In this document: positions 37,741 to 47,938 of the stretch, one piece after another
Numbering within the stretch: position 1 is the first letter of the stretch
Layout of the letters: every line of letters starts with the position of its first letter
Notes under the pieces: model-generated
Seen by the model: only the letters and a program-made list of their open reading frames with translations
What the model was told of the DNA's origin: nothing
The model's database searches: none
Source: Bacteroides sp.
Lineage (GTDB): Bacteria; Bacteroidota; Bacteroidia; Bacteroidales; Bacteroidaceae
Reading direction: 5' to 3'
Assembly: GCA_021201335.1 (NCBI GenBank)
Contig: JAJQFD010000048.1
Location: 1 to 64,000, forward strand
DNA: 64,000 bases
Position numbers and translations under genes: made by a program

Positions 37741-37828
37741 AAATGCCACTGGGATTCGGTTCAAATACTACCGGGATCCGAGAGCAGTTCTATCGGCATT
37801 TGGAGCAAATCCTACTGGCTTCGAGCCA
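37741..37828. repeat. Four-copy tandem repeat, 22-bp unit (locus 2)
   Basis: Units begin at 37741, 37763, 37785 and 37807. First 12 bases: AAATGCCACTGG, AAATACTACCGG, CAGTTCTATCGG, AAATCCTACTGG. T4, C6, A8, G11 and G12 are invariant and positions 7 and 10 are always pyrimidines; the last 10 bases vary more. There are no spacers between units. The core is shared with 12081-12158. Confidence 0.75.
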
Positions 37829-37978
37829 GTATTTACCTAGCCGTTTAATTGATATGCTATATTCTTATAATAATTACTCTGATAGATACAATTCATCTTC
37901 CAGCACCTAACCTACAGGTATCAAACCGATAGAGGAAATAATTTGTTCATTTCAAATTTAATTATTAGATCAGCACAT

Positions 37979-38010
37979 AAAAAACCTGATAAGCACTCAC
38001 ACTTATCAGG
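37979..38010 (-). terminator. Intrinsic terminator of the rpoBC operon
   Basis: Perfect 9-bp stem CCTGATAAG (38010-38002 on the minus strand) with CTTATCAGG (37993-37985), 8-nt loop, followed by a run of 6 U. It is 31 bp after the rpoC stop. Confidence 0.92.
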
Positions 38011-38040
38011 CATTCCATATTAATTATATCTAACTAAAGA

Positions 38041-41000
38041 TTATACTTCATTGTAATCCAGCACTGTTTTTTTATTAGCGAGGATACGGTCATATTCTTC
38101 TTTTGAACCAACGATGATCTTGTCAAATTCACGCTGACCAGTACCGGCAGGTATAAGGTGACCACAAATCACATTTTCTTTCATACCTTCGAGTCTGTCG
38201 ATTTTACCGTTAATTGCAGCTTCATTCAACACCTTCGTTGTTTCCTGGAAGGATGCAGCAGACATAAAGCTTTGAGTTTGCAATGCAGCGCGGGTAATAC
38301 CCTGAAGAATCTGTCTGGAAGTAGCAGGAACTGCATCACGCACCTCAACCAACTTCATATCCCGACGTTTTAACATACTGTTTTCGTCTCTTAATTTACG
38401 AGCTGTCACAATCTGTCCGGCTTGCATAGTCTGAGAATCACCGCCATCAATAACCACTTTCTTACCCCAGATACGGTCGTTTTCTTCCATGAATTCAAGT
38501 TTGTCAACAACCTGTTGTTCTAAGAAGCGGGTATCTCCCGGTTCATCAATTTCTACTTTACGCATCATCTGACGAACAATGATTTCGAAGTGTTTATCGT
38601 TGATCTTAACACCCTGCAAACGATATACATCCTGTACTTCGTTCACAATGTATTCCTGAACAGCGGTAGGTCCTTTAATCGCTAAGATATCCGAAGGCGT
38701 AATAGCACCGTCTGACAATGGAGTACCAGCCCGAACGTAGTCGTTTTCCTGTACCAGGATTTGTTTAGACAGGGCAACAAGGTACTTTTTAACCTCGCCA
38801 GTCTTAGAAGTAACAATGATTTCACGGTTACCACGTTTGATCTTACCCATGGCAATTTCACCATCGATTTCCGATACCACAGCAGGGTTTGACGGATTAC
38901 GTGCTTCGAATAATTCAGTAACACGCGGAAGACCTCCCGTGATATCACCAGCCTTACCTACAGCACGTGGAATCTTCACGATAACTTCACCTGCTTTTAC
39001 TCGCTGACCGTTTTCAATTACCACGTGACCACCCACCGGTAAGTTGTATGTACGTATCAGTTCTCCTTTTTGATCGAAGATATGAGCCGAAGGAACTTTG
39101 GTTTTATCTTTAGATTCGATGATGATGATTTCACGTAAACCGGTAGCTTCATCTGATTCTACCTTATAAGTAACGTTCTCAATCACACCTTCAAATTCAA
39201 CTTTACCCGTAGCTTCTGTAATAATAACGGCGTTGAATGGGTCCCATTTGGCAATCATCTTACCTTTCTTTACCAACTCGCCGTCAGCTGCATATAATTT
39301 AGAACCGTAAGGTATATTATGTGTAGACAATACAATGCCTGTGTTTACATCGATGAAACGTACTTCAGCCAAACGACCCACAACTACTTTCACTGATTCA
39401 CCCATTTCGTCAACAGTGTCAACGGTACGGAGTTCATCAAAATCAAGGCGAGAATCATTCTTTGTATATATCACAGCATTAGCAGCGATGTTAGAAGCAG
39501 TACCCCCAGCATGGAACGTACGCAGTGTCAACTGTGTACCCGGCTCACCGATTGACTGAGCAGCAATAACACCTACAGCTTCTCCCCTTTGAACCATACG
39601 ACCGGTGGCCAAGTTACGTCCGTAACACTTAGCACAAACTCCCTTCTTCGATTCACAAGTGAGCACTGAACGGATTTCAACAGTTTCAATGGGCGATTGC
39701 TCAATCTTCCTGGCAATTTCTTCTGTTATTTCTTCACCACCTGAAACAAGTATTTCTCCGGTAGTAGGGCTAATAATATCATGTACGGAAACACGCCCAA
39801 GTATACGTTCATATAGAGTAGCAACTACTTCATCGTTGTTCTTCAAGTCTGAACTTATTAATCCGCGGAGTGTTCCACAATCTTCTTCGTTAATGATCAC
39901 ATCGTGAGAAACGTCAACCAAACGACGAGTCAGATAACCAGCATCGGCTGTCTTCAAGGCTGTATCCGCCAAACCTTTACGGGCACCGTGGGTAGAGATA
40001 AAGTACTCTAATACAGAAAGTCCCTCTTTAAAGTTTGCAAGAATCGGGTTTTCAATGATCTGACCTCCTTCAGCACCAGCTTTCTGAGGCTTAGCCATCA
40101 AACCACGCATACCAGACAGCTGACGAATCTGTTCCCGAGAACCACGGGCGCCAGAATCCAACATCATAAATACTGAATTGAATCCCTGATCGTCATTAGT
40201 AATGGTCTTCATCAGAATATCGGATAGTTCCTGATTAATATGTGTCCATATATCGATCACCTGGTTGTAACGTTCGTTGTTGGTGATGAAACCCATATTA
40301 TAGTTATTAATCACCTGCTCAACTTCGTCATATCCACGCTGAACCAGTTTTTCTTTTTCCTTCGGTATGATAATATCACCCAAGTTAAACGACAAACCGC
40401 CCTGGGAGGCCATTTGGTAACCTAAGTCTTTAATTCCATCCAGGAAGTCAGCCGTACGAGCTACTCCACAAGCTTTGATAACATCACTAATGATATCACG
40501 CAAAGATTTCTTAGATATGATAGTATTGATATAACCTACTTCAGGTGGAACGATTTCATTAACAATCACACGTCCAACAGATGTTTCACGCATCACATCA
40601 ACAATGTTACCATTCTCATCCAGGTCTTTTACAATAACTTTCACTGGAGCATGAATATCTACTTTACCTTCGTTATAAGCAATCAATGCTTCTTCCGGTC
40701 CGTAGAATGTTAATCCTTCTCCTTTAGCACCTTTTCTTAGCTTAGTGATATAGTACAAACCAAGTACCATGTCCTGAGAAGGAACGGTAATAGGTGCACC
40801 ATTAGCAGGATTTAATATATTGTGAGAAGCCAGCATTAACATCTGTGCTTCCAAAATAGCTTCATTGCTTAAAGGCAAGTGTACAGCCATCTGGTCACCG
40901 TCAAAGTCAGCATTAAATGCAGTACATGCCAATGGGTGTAATTGGATAGCTTTACCTTCAATCATTTTCGGCTGGAAAGCCTGAATACCTAAACGGTGAA

Positions 41001-42321
41001 GAGTCGGCGCACGATTCAGCAATACCGGGTGTCCTTTCATCACATGTTCAAGGATATCCCAGATAACAGCTTCTTTGCGGTCAACAATCTTTTTGGCTGA
41101 TTTCACTGTTTTTACAATGCCGCGTTCAATCAACTTACGAATGATAAACGGTTTGTACAACTCAGCAGCCATCAGTTCCGGAATACCACATTCGTGCATC
41201 TTCAACTCAGGCCCTACGACAATTACTGAACGGGCAGAGTAGTCAACACGTTTACCCAGCAAGTTCTGACGGAAACGACCTTGTTTACCTTTCAAACTGT
41301 CTGACAAAGATTTCAGCGGACGGTTAGCATCTGTTTTTACGGCACTCGATTTACGAGAGTTATCAAACAGTGAATCTACAGATTCCTGAAGCATACGTTT
41401 TTCATTACGTAAGATTACTTCAGGCGCTTTGATCTCAATTAATCTCTTTAAACGGTTATTACGAATAATAACACGTCTGTAAAGGTCGTTCAAGTCGGAA
41501 GTTGCGAAACGTCCTCCATCCAACGGAACCAACGGACGAAGTCCAGGCGGGATAACAGGTACTACACGTACAATCATCCATTCCGGCTTATTGCGTCCAC
41601 GTGATGCTCTGAAAGATTCTACTACCTGCAGACGTTTCAATGCTTCATTCTTACGTTGTTGAGAAGCGTCATTACTGGCGCGATGTCTCAATTCATAGGA
41701 AAGGGCATCCAGATCCAAACGAGCAAGCAAATCATAGATTGCTTCTGCACCCATCTTCGCAATGAATTTATTGGGATCAGTATCCTCCAGATATTGATTT
41801 TCTTTTGGCAGTGTATCCAGAATATCCAGGTATTCCTCTTCTGAGAGTAAGTCAAAAGTGGCAATACCATCTTCTGTTTTCACTCCCGGCTGAATCACCA
41901 CATAGCGTTCATAGTATATAATAGAATCCAGTTTCTTGGTAGGTAAACCTAGCAAATAGCCAATTTTGTTGGGAAGTGAACGGAAATACCAGATATGAGC
42001 CACAGGCACCACCAACTGAATGTGGCCTGTGCGTTCGCGACGAACTTTCTTCTCTGTAACTTCCACTCCACAACGGTCACATACGATTCCTTTATAACGG
42101 ATACGTTTGTATTTACCGCAATGACATTCGTAATCTTTAATAGGACCGAATATACGTTCGCAGAATAAACCGTCACGTTCAGGTTTATAGGTACGATAGT
42201 TTATAGTTTCAGGCTTTAACACTTCACCACTTGAATTCTCCAGAATTTCTTCAGGAGAAGCCAAGCCGATTGATATTTTAGAGAAATTACTCTTTGCTTT
42301 ACTGTCTTTTCTAAAAGCCAT
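38041..42321 (-). CDS. rpoC: RNA polymerase beta' subunit
   Basis: 1426 residues. N-terminal zinc ribbon CHCGKYKRIRYKGIVCDRCG (about 67-86). The catalytic NADFDGDQMAVH, whose three Asp hold the active-site Mg2+, is near residues 468-479. A second zinc site reads CESKKGVCAKCYGRNLATG. The trigger-loop region GEPGTQLTLRTFHAGGTA is intact. Gap of 34 bp to rpoB. Confidence 0.99.
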   Translation of the reverse strand: MAFRKDSKAKSNFSKISIGLASPEEILENSSGEVLKPETINYRTYKPERDGLFCERIFGPIKDYECHCGKYKRIRYKGIVCDRCGVEVTEKKVRRERTGHIQLVVPVAHIWYFRSLPNKIGYLLGLPTKKLDSIIYYERYVVIQPGVKTEDGIATFDLLSEEEYLDILDTLPKENQYLEDTDPNKFIAKMGAEAIYDLLARLDLDALSYELRHRASNDASQQRKNEALKRLQVVESFRASRGRNKPEWMIVRVVPVIPPGLRPLVPLDGGRFATSDLNDLYRRVIIRNNRLKRLIEIKAPEVILRNEKRMLQESVDSLFDNSRKSSAVKTDANRPLKSLSDSLKGKQGRFRQNLLGKRVDYSARSVIVVGPELKMHECGIPELMAAELYKPFIIRKLIERGIVKTVKSAKKIVDRKEAVIWDILEHVMKGHPVLLNRAPTLHRLGIQAFQPKMIEGKAIQLHPLACTAFNADFDGDQMAVHLPLSNEAILEAQMLMLASHNILNPANGAPITVPSQDMVLGLYYITKLRKGAKGEGLTFYGPEEALIAYNEGKVDIHAPVKVIVKDLDENGNIVDVMRETSVGRVIVNEIVPPEVGYINTIISKKSLRDIISDVIKACGVARTADFLDGIKDLGYQMASQGGLSFNLGDIIIPKEKEKLVQRGYDEVEQVINNYNMGFITNNERYNQVIDIWTHINQELSDILMKTITNDDQGFNSVFMMLDSGARGSREQIRQLSGMRGLMAKPQKAGAEGGQIIENPILANFKEGLSVLEYFISTHGARKGLADTALKTADAGYLTRRLVDVSHDVIINEEDCGTLRGLISSDLKNNDEVVATLYERILGRVSVHDIISPTTGEILVSGGEEITEEIARKIEQSPIETVEIRSVLTCESKKGVCAKCYGRNLATGRMVQRGEAVGVIAAQSIGEPGTQLTLRTFHAGGTASNIAANAVIYTKNDSRLDFDELRTVDTVDEMGESVKVVVGRLAEVRFIDVNTGIVLSTHNIPYGSKLYAADGELVKKGKMIAKWDPFNAVIITEATGKVEFEGVIENVTYKVESDEATGLREIIIIESKDKTKVPSAHIFDQKGELIRTYNLPVGGHVVIENGQRVKAGEVIVKIPRAVGKAGDITGGLPRVTELFEARNPSNPAVVSEIDGEIAMGKIKRGNREIIVTSKTGEVKKYLVALSKQILVQENDYVRAGTPLSDGAITPSDILAIKGPTAVQEYIVNEVQDVYRLQGVKINDKHFEIIVRQMMRKVEIDEPGDTRFLEQQVVDKLEFMEENDRIWGKKVVIDGGDSQTMQAGQIVTARKLRDENSMLKRRDMKLVEVRDAVPATSRQILQGITRAALQTQSFMSAASFQETTKVLNEAAINGKIDRLEGMKENVICGHLIPAGTGQREFDKIIVGSKEEYDRILANKKTVLDYNEV

Positions 42322-42355
42322 ATTATTTATTTATATGAACAGAGTTACTTTATTA

Positions 42356-45300
42356 TTATTCCAGGTTGACGCTTAAGCCCAATCCTCTCAGCTCGTGCAA
42401 CAATACGTTCAAAGATTCCGGTATACCAGGATGTGGCATTGCATCACCTTTCACAATTGCTTCATAAGCTTTCGAGCGACCTACTACATCATCAGACTTA
42501 ATGGTCAGAATTTCCTGAAGAATGTGTGACGCACCGAATGCTTCGAGTGCCCAAACTTCCATCTCCCCGAAACGTTGTCCACCGAACTGAGCTTTACCTC
42601 CTAAAGGCTGCTGAGTAATCAATGAGTAAGGACCGATAGAACGTGCGTGCATTTTGTCCTCAACCATGTGACCAAGTTTCAGCATGTAAGTGATCCCTAC
42701 AGTAGCAGGTTGGTCAAATTGTTCACCCGTACCACCATCAAACAGGTAAGTTTTACCATATCGTGGCAATCCAGCTTTGTCCGTCCATTGTGACAAATCA
42801 TCCAAATCAGCACCATCAAAGATTGGAGTAGCAAATTTCACGCCCAGATTCTTTCCGGCAGAACCTAATACTGCTTCGAATATCTGACCAATGTTCATAC
42901 GTGAAGGCACACCCAGCGGATTCAATACGATATCAACCGGAGTTCCATCTGCAAGGAACGGCATATCTTCCTGACGAACGATACGGGAAACGATACCCTT
43001 GTTACCATGACGACCCGCCATCTTATCTCCTACGCCAATCTTACGTTTTTTGGCAATGTATACTTTAGCCATCTGAATAATATCTGCAGGCAACTCATCA
43101 CCAATGGTTATAGTGAATTTCTTCCGCTTCAGTTCTGCATCCAGTTCTTTGTACTTCTTCAAATAATTCAGGATTACATCACGAATCATACCATTGATAC
43201 GATCATCACTTGTCCAACCGCTCAATTGTACAGATGCAAAATCCATTGAATCAAAGTCATGAGCAGTAAATCTTGCGTTTTGAGCTATCACATTAGTTCC
43301 CAGATAATCTTTTACTCCCAAGGAAGTTTTACCTTCTGTTAGTTTCAAAAGTTTCTGTACAAGAATACCTCTCAACTTAGCTACTTTTGTTTCAAACTCA
43401 TCATCAATCTTTGGCAACAATGCTTTGTCAGCCATCTTAGAGCTACGGCTCTTGATTACACGTGAGAAAAGTTTCTTATCAATTACCACTCCTTGCAAAG
43501 AAGGAGAAGCTTTCAGAGAAGCATCTTTTACATCACCCGCTTTATCACCGAAGATTGCACGCAACAGTTTTTCTTCTGGAGAAGGATCAGACTCCCCTTT
43601 CGGAGTAATCTTACCAATCAAGATGTCTCCCGGTTGAATACGGGCACCAATCCTTACAATACCGTTTTCATCCAGGTCTTTGGTCGCTTCTTCACTTACG
43701 TTTGGAATATCAGATGTCAATTCCTCCATACCACGTTTCGTTTCACGAACTTCCAAAGAGTACTCTTCCACGTGGATTGAAGTCAACAAGTCTTCTCTTA
43801 CCACACGTTCGTTTAATACGATCGCATCCTCGTAATTATATCCCTTCCAGGGCATGTAGGCAACGAGTAAGTTTTTCCCCAACGCCAATTCTCCCCTTTC
43901 TGTGGAATAACCTTCAGTTAATATTTGTCCCTTAGTTACGCGATCCCCTTTTTCACAGATTGGACGAAGATCAATCGTCATATTCTGGTTAGTTTTGCGG
44001 AACTTAGGAATTGTATATTCTTTTAATGCAGAATCAAAGTTTACAAATTCTTCGTCTTCAGTCCTGTCGTATAAAATACGAATGGTTGTAGCATCAACAT
44101 AATCTACCACTCCATCACCTTCAGCAGTAATCTGTGTGCGAGAGTCTTTTACTAACTGCCGTTCAATACCTGTACCGACAATAGGTGCTTCACTCTTCAT
44201 CAATGGTACTGCCTGACGCATCATGTTTGATCCCATTAATGCACGGTTCGCATCATCATGCTCCAAGAACGGAATCAAAGAAGCCGCAATAGATGCAATC
44301 TGCTGTGGAGCTACGTCCATTAATTCCACCTGCGTAGGATCAACCATCGGATAATCGGCATCCTGACGGGCCTTTACACGGGTACGTATAAATTTGCCTT
44401 CATCATCCAAAGGAGCATTACCCTGAGCTATGATTTTATCAGCTTCTTCTTCCGCAGTGAGATAAATAACACCATTTTCAGAAATATCTACTTTCCCATC
44501 CTGCACTGTGCGATAGGGAGTTTCGATAAAGCCCAGATCATTTATCTTTGCAAACACACATAAGGACGAAATCAAACCAATATTCGGACCTTCAGGAGTT
44601 TCAATAGGACAAAGACGACCATAGTGGGTATAGTGTACGTCACGAACCTCAAATCCGGCACGTTCACGGGAAAGGCCACCAGGTCCGAGGGCAGACATAC
44701 GTCTTTTATGTGTAATTTCAGCCAATGGATTTGTTTGATCCATGAACTGAGAAAGAGCATTTGTTCCGAAGAATGTATTGATCACGGAAGAAATAGTCTT
44801 TGCATTTATTAGGTCAATCGGAGTAAACACCTCATTATCACGCACATTCATCCGTTCACGAATCATACGTGACATACGAGCAAGACCTACCGCAAACTGA
44901 TTCGATAATTGCTCACCTACTGTACGAACGCGTCTGTTACTCAAGTGGTCAATATCATCTACATCAGCTTTTGAATTAATAAGTTCAATCAGATATTTGA
45001 TAATTTCAATAATATCTTCTTTTGTCAGGACCTTTACGTCCGAATCGGTAGAAAGACCTAACTTCTTATTAATTCTGTAACGACCTACATCACCGAGGTC
45101 ATAACGCTTTTCAGAGAAAAACAGGTTATTGATAACCTCACGGGCACTTGCATCATCCGCCGGATCAGCATTACGCAACTGACGGTAAATGTAAAGTACC
45201 GCTTCTTTTTCCGAGTTACTCGGGTCTTTCTGAAGCGTATTATATATAATAGAAAAATCAGACTGATTTGCTTCTTCTTTATGAATCAGGATATTCTGAA

Positions 45301-46168
45301 CACCAGAATCAAGAATTTCATCTACATGTTCTGGTTCGATCACAGTTTCACGGTCAATGATTACCTCATTACGCTCAATTGAAACTACTTCACCGGTATC
45401 CTCGTCTACAAAATCTTCTATCCAGGTTTTCAAAACACGAGCTGCCAGTTTACGGCCTATTACTCTTTTGAGATTGCCCTTGTTAACTTTAATGTCTTCT
45501 GCCAGATCAAAGATTTCCAGAATATCTTTGTCATTCTCAAACCCAATCGCTCTCAACAAAGTAGTTACAGGTAACTTCTTCTTCCGATCGATATAAGCAT
45601 ACATAACATTATTAATGTCGGTAGCAAACTCAATCCATGAACCTTTAAAAGGTATGATACGGGCTGAGTAAAGTTTGGTTCCATTAGCATGTACACTTTG
45701 TCCAAAGAATACGCCTGGAGAACGATGCAACTGTGAAACAACTACACGCTCCGCACCATTAATTACGAAGGTGGCTTTTTCAGTCATGTACGGGATCGGT
45801 CCAAGGAACACATCCTGTATTACTGTATCAAAGTCCTCATGATCGGGATCGGTACAGTAAAGTTTTAACTTCGCCTTCAGCGGAACACTATAAGTAAGCC
45901 CTCGCTCTATACAATCTTCTATCGTATAACGCGGCGGATCAATATAATAGTCCAGAAACTCAAGTACGAAATTATTTCTTGTATCGGCGATAGGAAAGTT
46001 TTCAGCAAATACTTTATACAATCCCTCATTTTTGCGTTTTTCCGGCGGAGTATCTAGTTGTAAAAAGTCGTGAAATGACTTCAATTGAACTTCCAGAAAG
46101 TCCGGATATTCCAGCGGATTCTTAGTTGAAGCAAAATTAACTCTTTGGTTTACAGTATTTGAAGACAT
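42356..46168 (-). CDS. rpoB: RNA polymerase beta subunit
   Basis: 1270 residues. The rifampicin region (about 470-500) reads LSQFMDQTNPLAEITHKRRMSALGPGGLSRERAGFEVRDVH: the Asp, His and Ser positions that mutate to resistance in E. coli (516, 526, 531) are wild type. Late conserved stretches GDKMAGRHGNKGIVSRI and KMHARSIGPYSLITQQPLGGKAQFGGQRFGEMEVWALEA are present. A terminator-like hairpin separates it from rplL. Confidence 0.99.
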   Translation of the reverse strand: MSSNTVNQRVNFASTKNPLEYPDFLEVQLKSFHDFLQLDTPPEKRKNEGLYKVFAENFPIADTRNNFVLEFLDYYIDPPRYTIEDCIERGLTYSVPLKAKLKLYCTDPDHEDFDTVIQDVFLGPIPYMTEKATFVINGAERVVVSQLHRSPGVFFGQSVHANGTKLYSARIIPFKGSWIEFATDINNVMYAYIDRKKKLPVTTLLRAIGFENDKDILEIFDLAEDIKVNKGNLKRVIGRKLAARVLKTWIEDFVDEDTGEVVSIERNEVIIDRETVIEPEHVDEILDSGVQNILIHKEEANQSDFSIIYNTLQKDPSNSEKEAVLYIYRQLRNADPADDASAREVINNLFFSEKRYDLGDVGRYRINKKLGLSTDSDVKVLTKEDIIEIIKYLIELINSKADVDDIDHLSNRRVRTVGEQLSNQFAVGLARMSRMIRERMNVRDNEVFTPIDLINAKTISSVINTFFGTNALSQFMDQTNPLAEITHKRRMSALGPGGLSRERAGFEVRDVHYTHYGRLCPIETPEGPNIGLISSLCVFAKINDLGFIETPYRTVQDGKVDISENGVIYLTAEEEADKIIAQGNAPLDDEGKFIRTRVKARQDADYPMVDPTQVELMDVAPQQIASIAASLIPFLEHDDANRALMGSNMMRQAVPLMKSEAPIVGTGIERQLVKDSRTQITAEGDGVVDYVDATTIRILYDRTEDEEFVNFDSALKEYTIPKFRKTNQNMTIDLRPICEKGDRVTKGQILTEGYSTERGELALGKNLLVAYMPWKGYNYEDAIVLNERVVREDLLTSIHVEEYSLEVRETKRGMEELTSDIPNVSEEATKDLDENGIVRIGARIQPGDILIGKITPKGESDPSPEEKLLRAIFGDKAGDVKDASLKASPSLQGVVIDKKLFSRVIKSRSSKMADKALLPKIDDEFETKVAKLRGILVQKLLKLTEGKTSLGVKDYLGTNVIAQNARFTAHDFDSMDFASVQLSGWTSDDRINGMIRDVILNYLKKYKELDAELKRKKFTITIGDELPADIIQMAKVYIAKKRKIGVGDKMAGRHGNKGIVSRIVRQEDMPFLADGTPVDIVLNPLGVPSRMNIGQIFEAVLGSAGKNLGVKFATPIFDGADLDDLSQWTDKAGLPRYGKTYLFDGGTGEQFDQPATVGITYMLKLGHMVEDKMHARSIGPYSLITQQPLGGKAQFGGQRFGEMEVWALEAFGASHILQEILTIKSDDVVGRSKAYEAIVKGDAMPHPGIPESLNVLLHELRGLGLSVNLE

Positions 46169-46208
46169 CTATGAATGAATTTGTAGAACTTAATTGTAAA
46201 TATATGCA

Positions 46209-46245
46209 CAAAAAGGCTAAGAACCCCCTTATCAGAGGATTCTTA
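46209..46245 (-). terminator. Putative attenuator between rplL and rpoB
   Basis: On the minus strand TAAGAATCCTC and GGGGGTTCTTA (46245-46218) pair with two mismatches around a 4-nt loop, followed after GCC by a run of 5 U (46213-46209). It lies in the 106-bp rplL-rpoB gap. In E. coli a partial terminator at this place lowers rpoBC expression; the same role here is inference. Confidence 0.5.
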
Positions 46246-46274
46246 ACCGAAAGACCTGATTTCCAGGTATGTTT

Positions 46275-46652
46275 TTATTTAAGTTCAACTTCAGCGCCAG
46301 CTTCTTCTAATGTTTTCTTCAATGATTCTGCTTCGTCTTTAGCCAAACCTTCTTTAACTACGCTAGGAGCACCGTCCACTAAGTCTTTAGCTTCTTTCAA
46401 GCCAACACCGCATGCTTCCTTAACAGCTTTTACTACCTGCAATTTAGCTGCACCCGGGCTCTTCAATACTACATCAAAAGATGTTTTTTCTTCAACAGCT
46501 TCAGCGCCACCGGCTGCAGGACCAGCAGCAACAGCAACAGCTGCAGCAGCAGGTTCGATACCGTATTCTTCTTTAAGGATAGTTGCAAGTTCATTAACTT
46601 CTTTTACTGTCAAGTTAACTAGTTGTTCTGCAAAAGCTTTTAAATCTGCCAT
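46275..46652 (-). CDS. rplL: 50S ribosomal protein L7/L12
   Basis: 125 residues. N-terminal dimer domain, Ala-rich hinge (AAAAVAVAAGPAAGGAEAVEE, ~35-55) and C-terminal domain VKAVKEACGVGLKEAKDLVDGAPSVVKEGLAK that recruits translation factors. Acidic, as expected. Confidence 0.99.
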   Translation of the reverse strand: MADLKAFAEQLVNLTVKEVNELATILKEEYGIEPAAAAVAVAAGPAAGGAEAVEEKTSFDVVLKSPGAAKLQVVKAVKEACGVGLKEAKDLVDGAPSVVKEGLAKDEAESLKKTLEEAGAEVELK

Positions 46653-46698
46653 TTTATTTTAAAATTTAATGTTTATTACGAAATAGTTTAATTTGAAA

Positions 46699-47211
46699 TT
46701 ATCTTTCACCAAGAGTCTTAAGAACTCCGTGAAGGGTGTTACCACCTGATTGAAGAGCAGAAATAACATTCTTCGCCGGAGATTGCAACAAGGCAACGAT
46801 ATCAGCGATAACTTCATTTTTGCTCTTGATGCCAACGAGTGCATCAAGTTGGCTAGCACCAACGTAGAAACTTTCTTCTGCATAAGCAGCTTTTAATCCG
46901 GGAATACCATCTTTCGCTACTTTCTTGATCAACTTGGCTGGGGCGTTTGCTGTATTAGAAAACATCACCGCAGTTGAACCTTTCAAAGTATCGAAAAGAG
47001 GAGAATAGTCTTCTTCCAAAGTTTCCAAGGCTTTTTGAAGTAAAGTGTTCTTCACCATCATCAATTTGATATCTGACTTATAACATTCTCTTCTTAAAGC
47101 ACTGGTAGAAGCTGCATTTAAAGCAGTAAGATCCACCAGATAGAAGTGACCATATTCCTTAACCGTAGCAGCTATTTGCTCTATAATTGTAACTTTATCT
47201 TCCTTTCTCAT
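46699..47211 (-). CDS. rplJ: 50S ribosomal protein L10
   Basis: 170 residues. N-terminal rRNA-binding domain (MRKEDKVTIIEQIAATVKEYGHFYLVDLTALNAASTSALRRECY) and the C-terminal helix that holds L7/L12 dimers. Starts 12 bp after the rplA stop, so an rplJ leader of the E. coli kind is not present. Confidence 0.98.
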   Translation of the reverse strand: MRKEDKVTIIEQIAATVKEYGHFYLVDLTALNAASTSALRRECYKSDIKLMMVKNTLLQKALETLEEDYSPLFDTLKGSTAVMFSNTANAPAKLIKKVAKDGIPGLKAAYAEESFYVGASQLDALVGIKSKNEVIADIVALLQSPAKNVISALQSGGNTLHGVLKTLGER

Positions 47212-47223
47212 GATTTCTCCTTT

Positions 47224-47925
47224 TTATAAGTTTTCTTCAACTGTTTTCGGGTCGATCTTAATACCCGGACTCATTGTACTAGAAAGATAAATACTTTTAA
47301 TATATGTACCTTTTGCTGCAGTCGGTTTCAGTTTAAGAATTGTTTGAATAAACTCTCTAGCATTCTCACGAATTTTATCTTCAGAGAAAGAAACTTTACC
47401 AATTGAAGTATGAACAATACCGGTTTTATCGACCTTAAAGTCGATCTTACCTTGTTTTACTTCTTTCACAGCTTTTGCAACATCCATTGTTACAGTACCA
47501 CTCTTTGGGTTCGGCATTAATCCACGAGGACCAAGAATACGACCCAGAGCACCTATTTTTCCCATGATAGATGGCATGGTGATGATCACATCAATATCAG
47601 TCCATCCACCTTTGATCTTTTCAATGTATTCGTCAAGACCAACATAGTCAGCACCTGCTTCTTTGGCAGCAGCTTCAGCATCAGGCGTACAAAGAACCAA
47701 CACACGTACTTCTTTACCCGTACCATGAGGAAGTGAAACAACACCTCTTACCATCTGGTTGGCTTTACGTGGGTCAACGCCTAAACGTACATCTATATCT
47801 AAGGACGCATCAAATTTAGTATAAGTGATTTCTTTCACTAAAGATGCGGCTTCTTTTAATGAATATGCCTTCCCTGCTTCAATTTTTGCTGCAGCTAACT
47901 TTTGATTTTTTGTCAGTTTACCCAT
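47224..47925 (-). CDS. rplA: 50S ribosomal protein L1
   Basis: 233 residues, mobile L1 stalk protein that helps release E-site tRNA. MGKLTKNQKLAAAKIEAGKAYSLKEA start and GRILGPRGLMPNPKSGTV signature are conserved. Confidence 0.99.
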   Translation of the reverse strand: MGKLTKNQKLAAAKIEAGKAYSLKEAASLVKEITYTKFDASLDIDVRLGVDPRKANQMVRGVVSLPHGTGKEVRVLVLCTPDAEAAAKEAGADYVGLDEYIEKIKGGWTDIDVIITMPSIMGKIGALGRILGPRGLMPNPKSGTVTMDVAKAVKEVKQGKIDFKVDKTGIVHTSIGKVSFSEDKIRENAREFIQTILKLKPTAAKGTYIKSIYLSSTMSPGIKIDPKTVEENL

Positions 47926-47938
47926 AATTGAAGTTTAA

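Larger units (their letters stand above)
37617..38040. other. Intergenic region between rpoC and the DUF3467 gene
   Basis: 424 bp without a gene. From high to low coordinates along the minus strand it holds the rpoC terminator (38010-37979), the 22-bp-period repeat array (37828-37741) and a -7 promoter box for the DUF3467 gene (37659-37652). Confidence 0.8.

Noticed and set aside
37741..37828. CRISPR array at the 22-bp repeats
   Set aside because: Units touch each other with no unique spacers and vary too much; no cas genes are present in the window.
42356..46168. Rifampicin resistance mutation in rpoB
   Set aside because: The resistance region reads wild type at the usual Asp, His and Ser positions.
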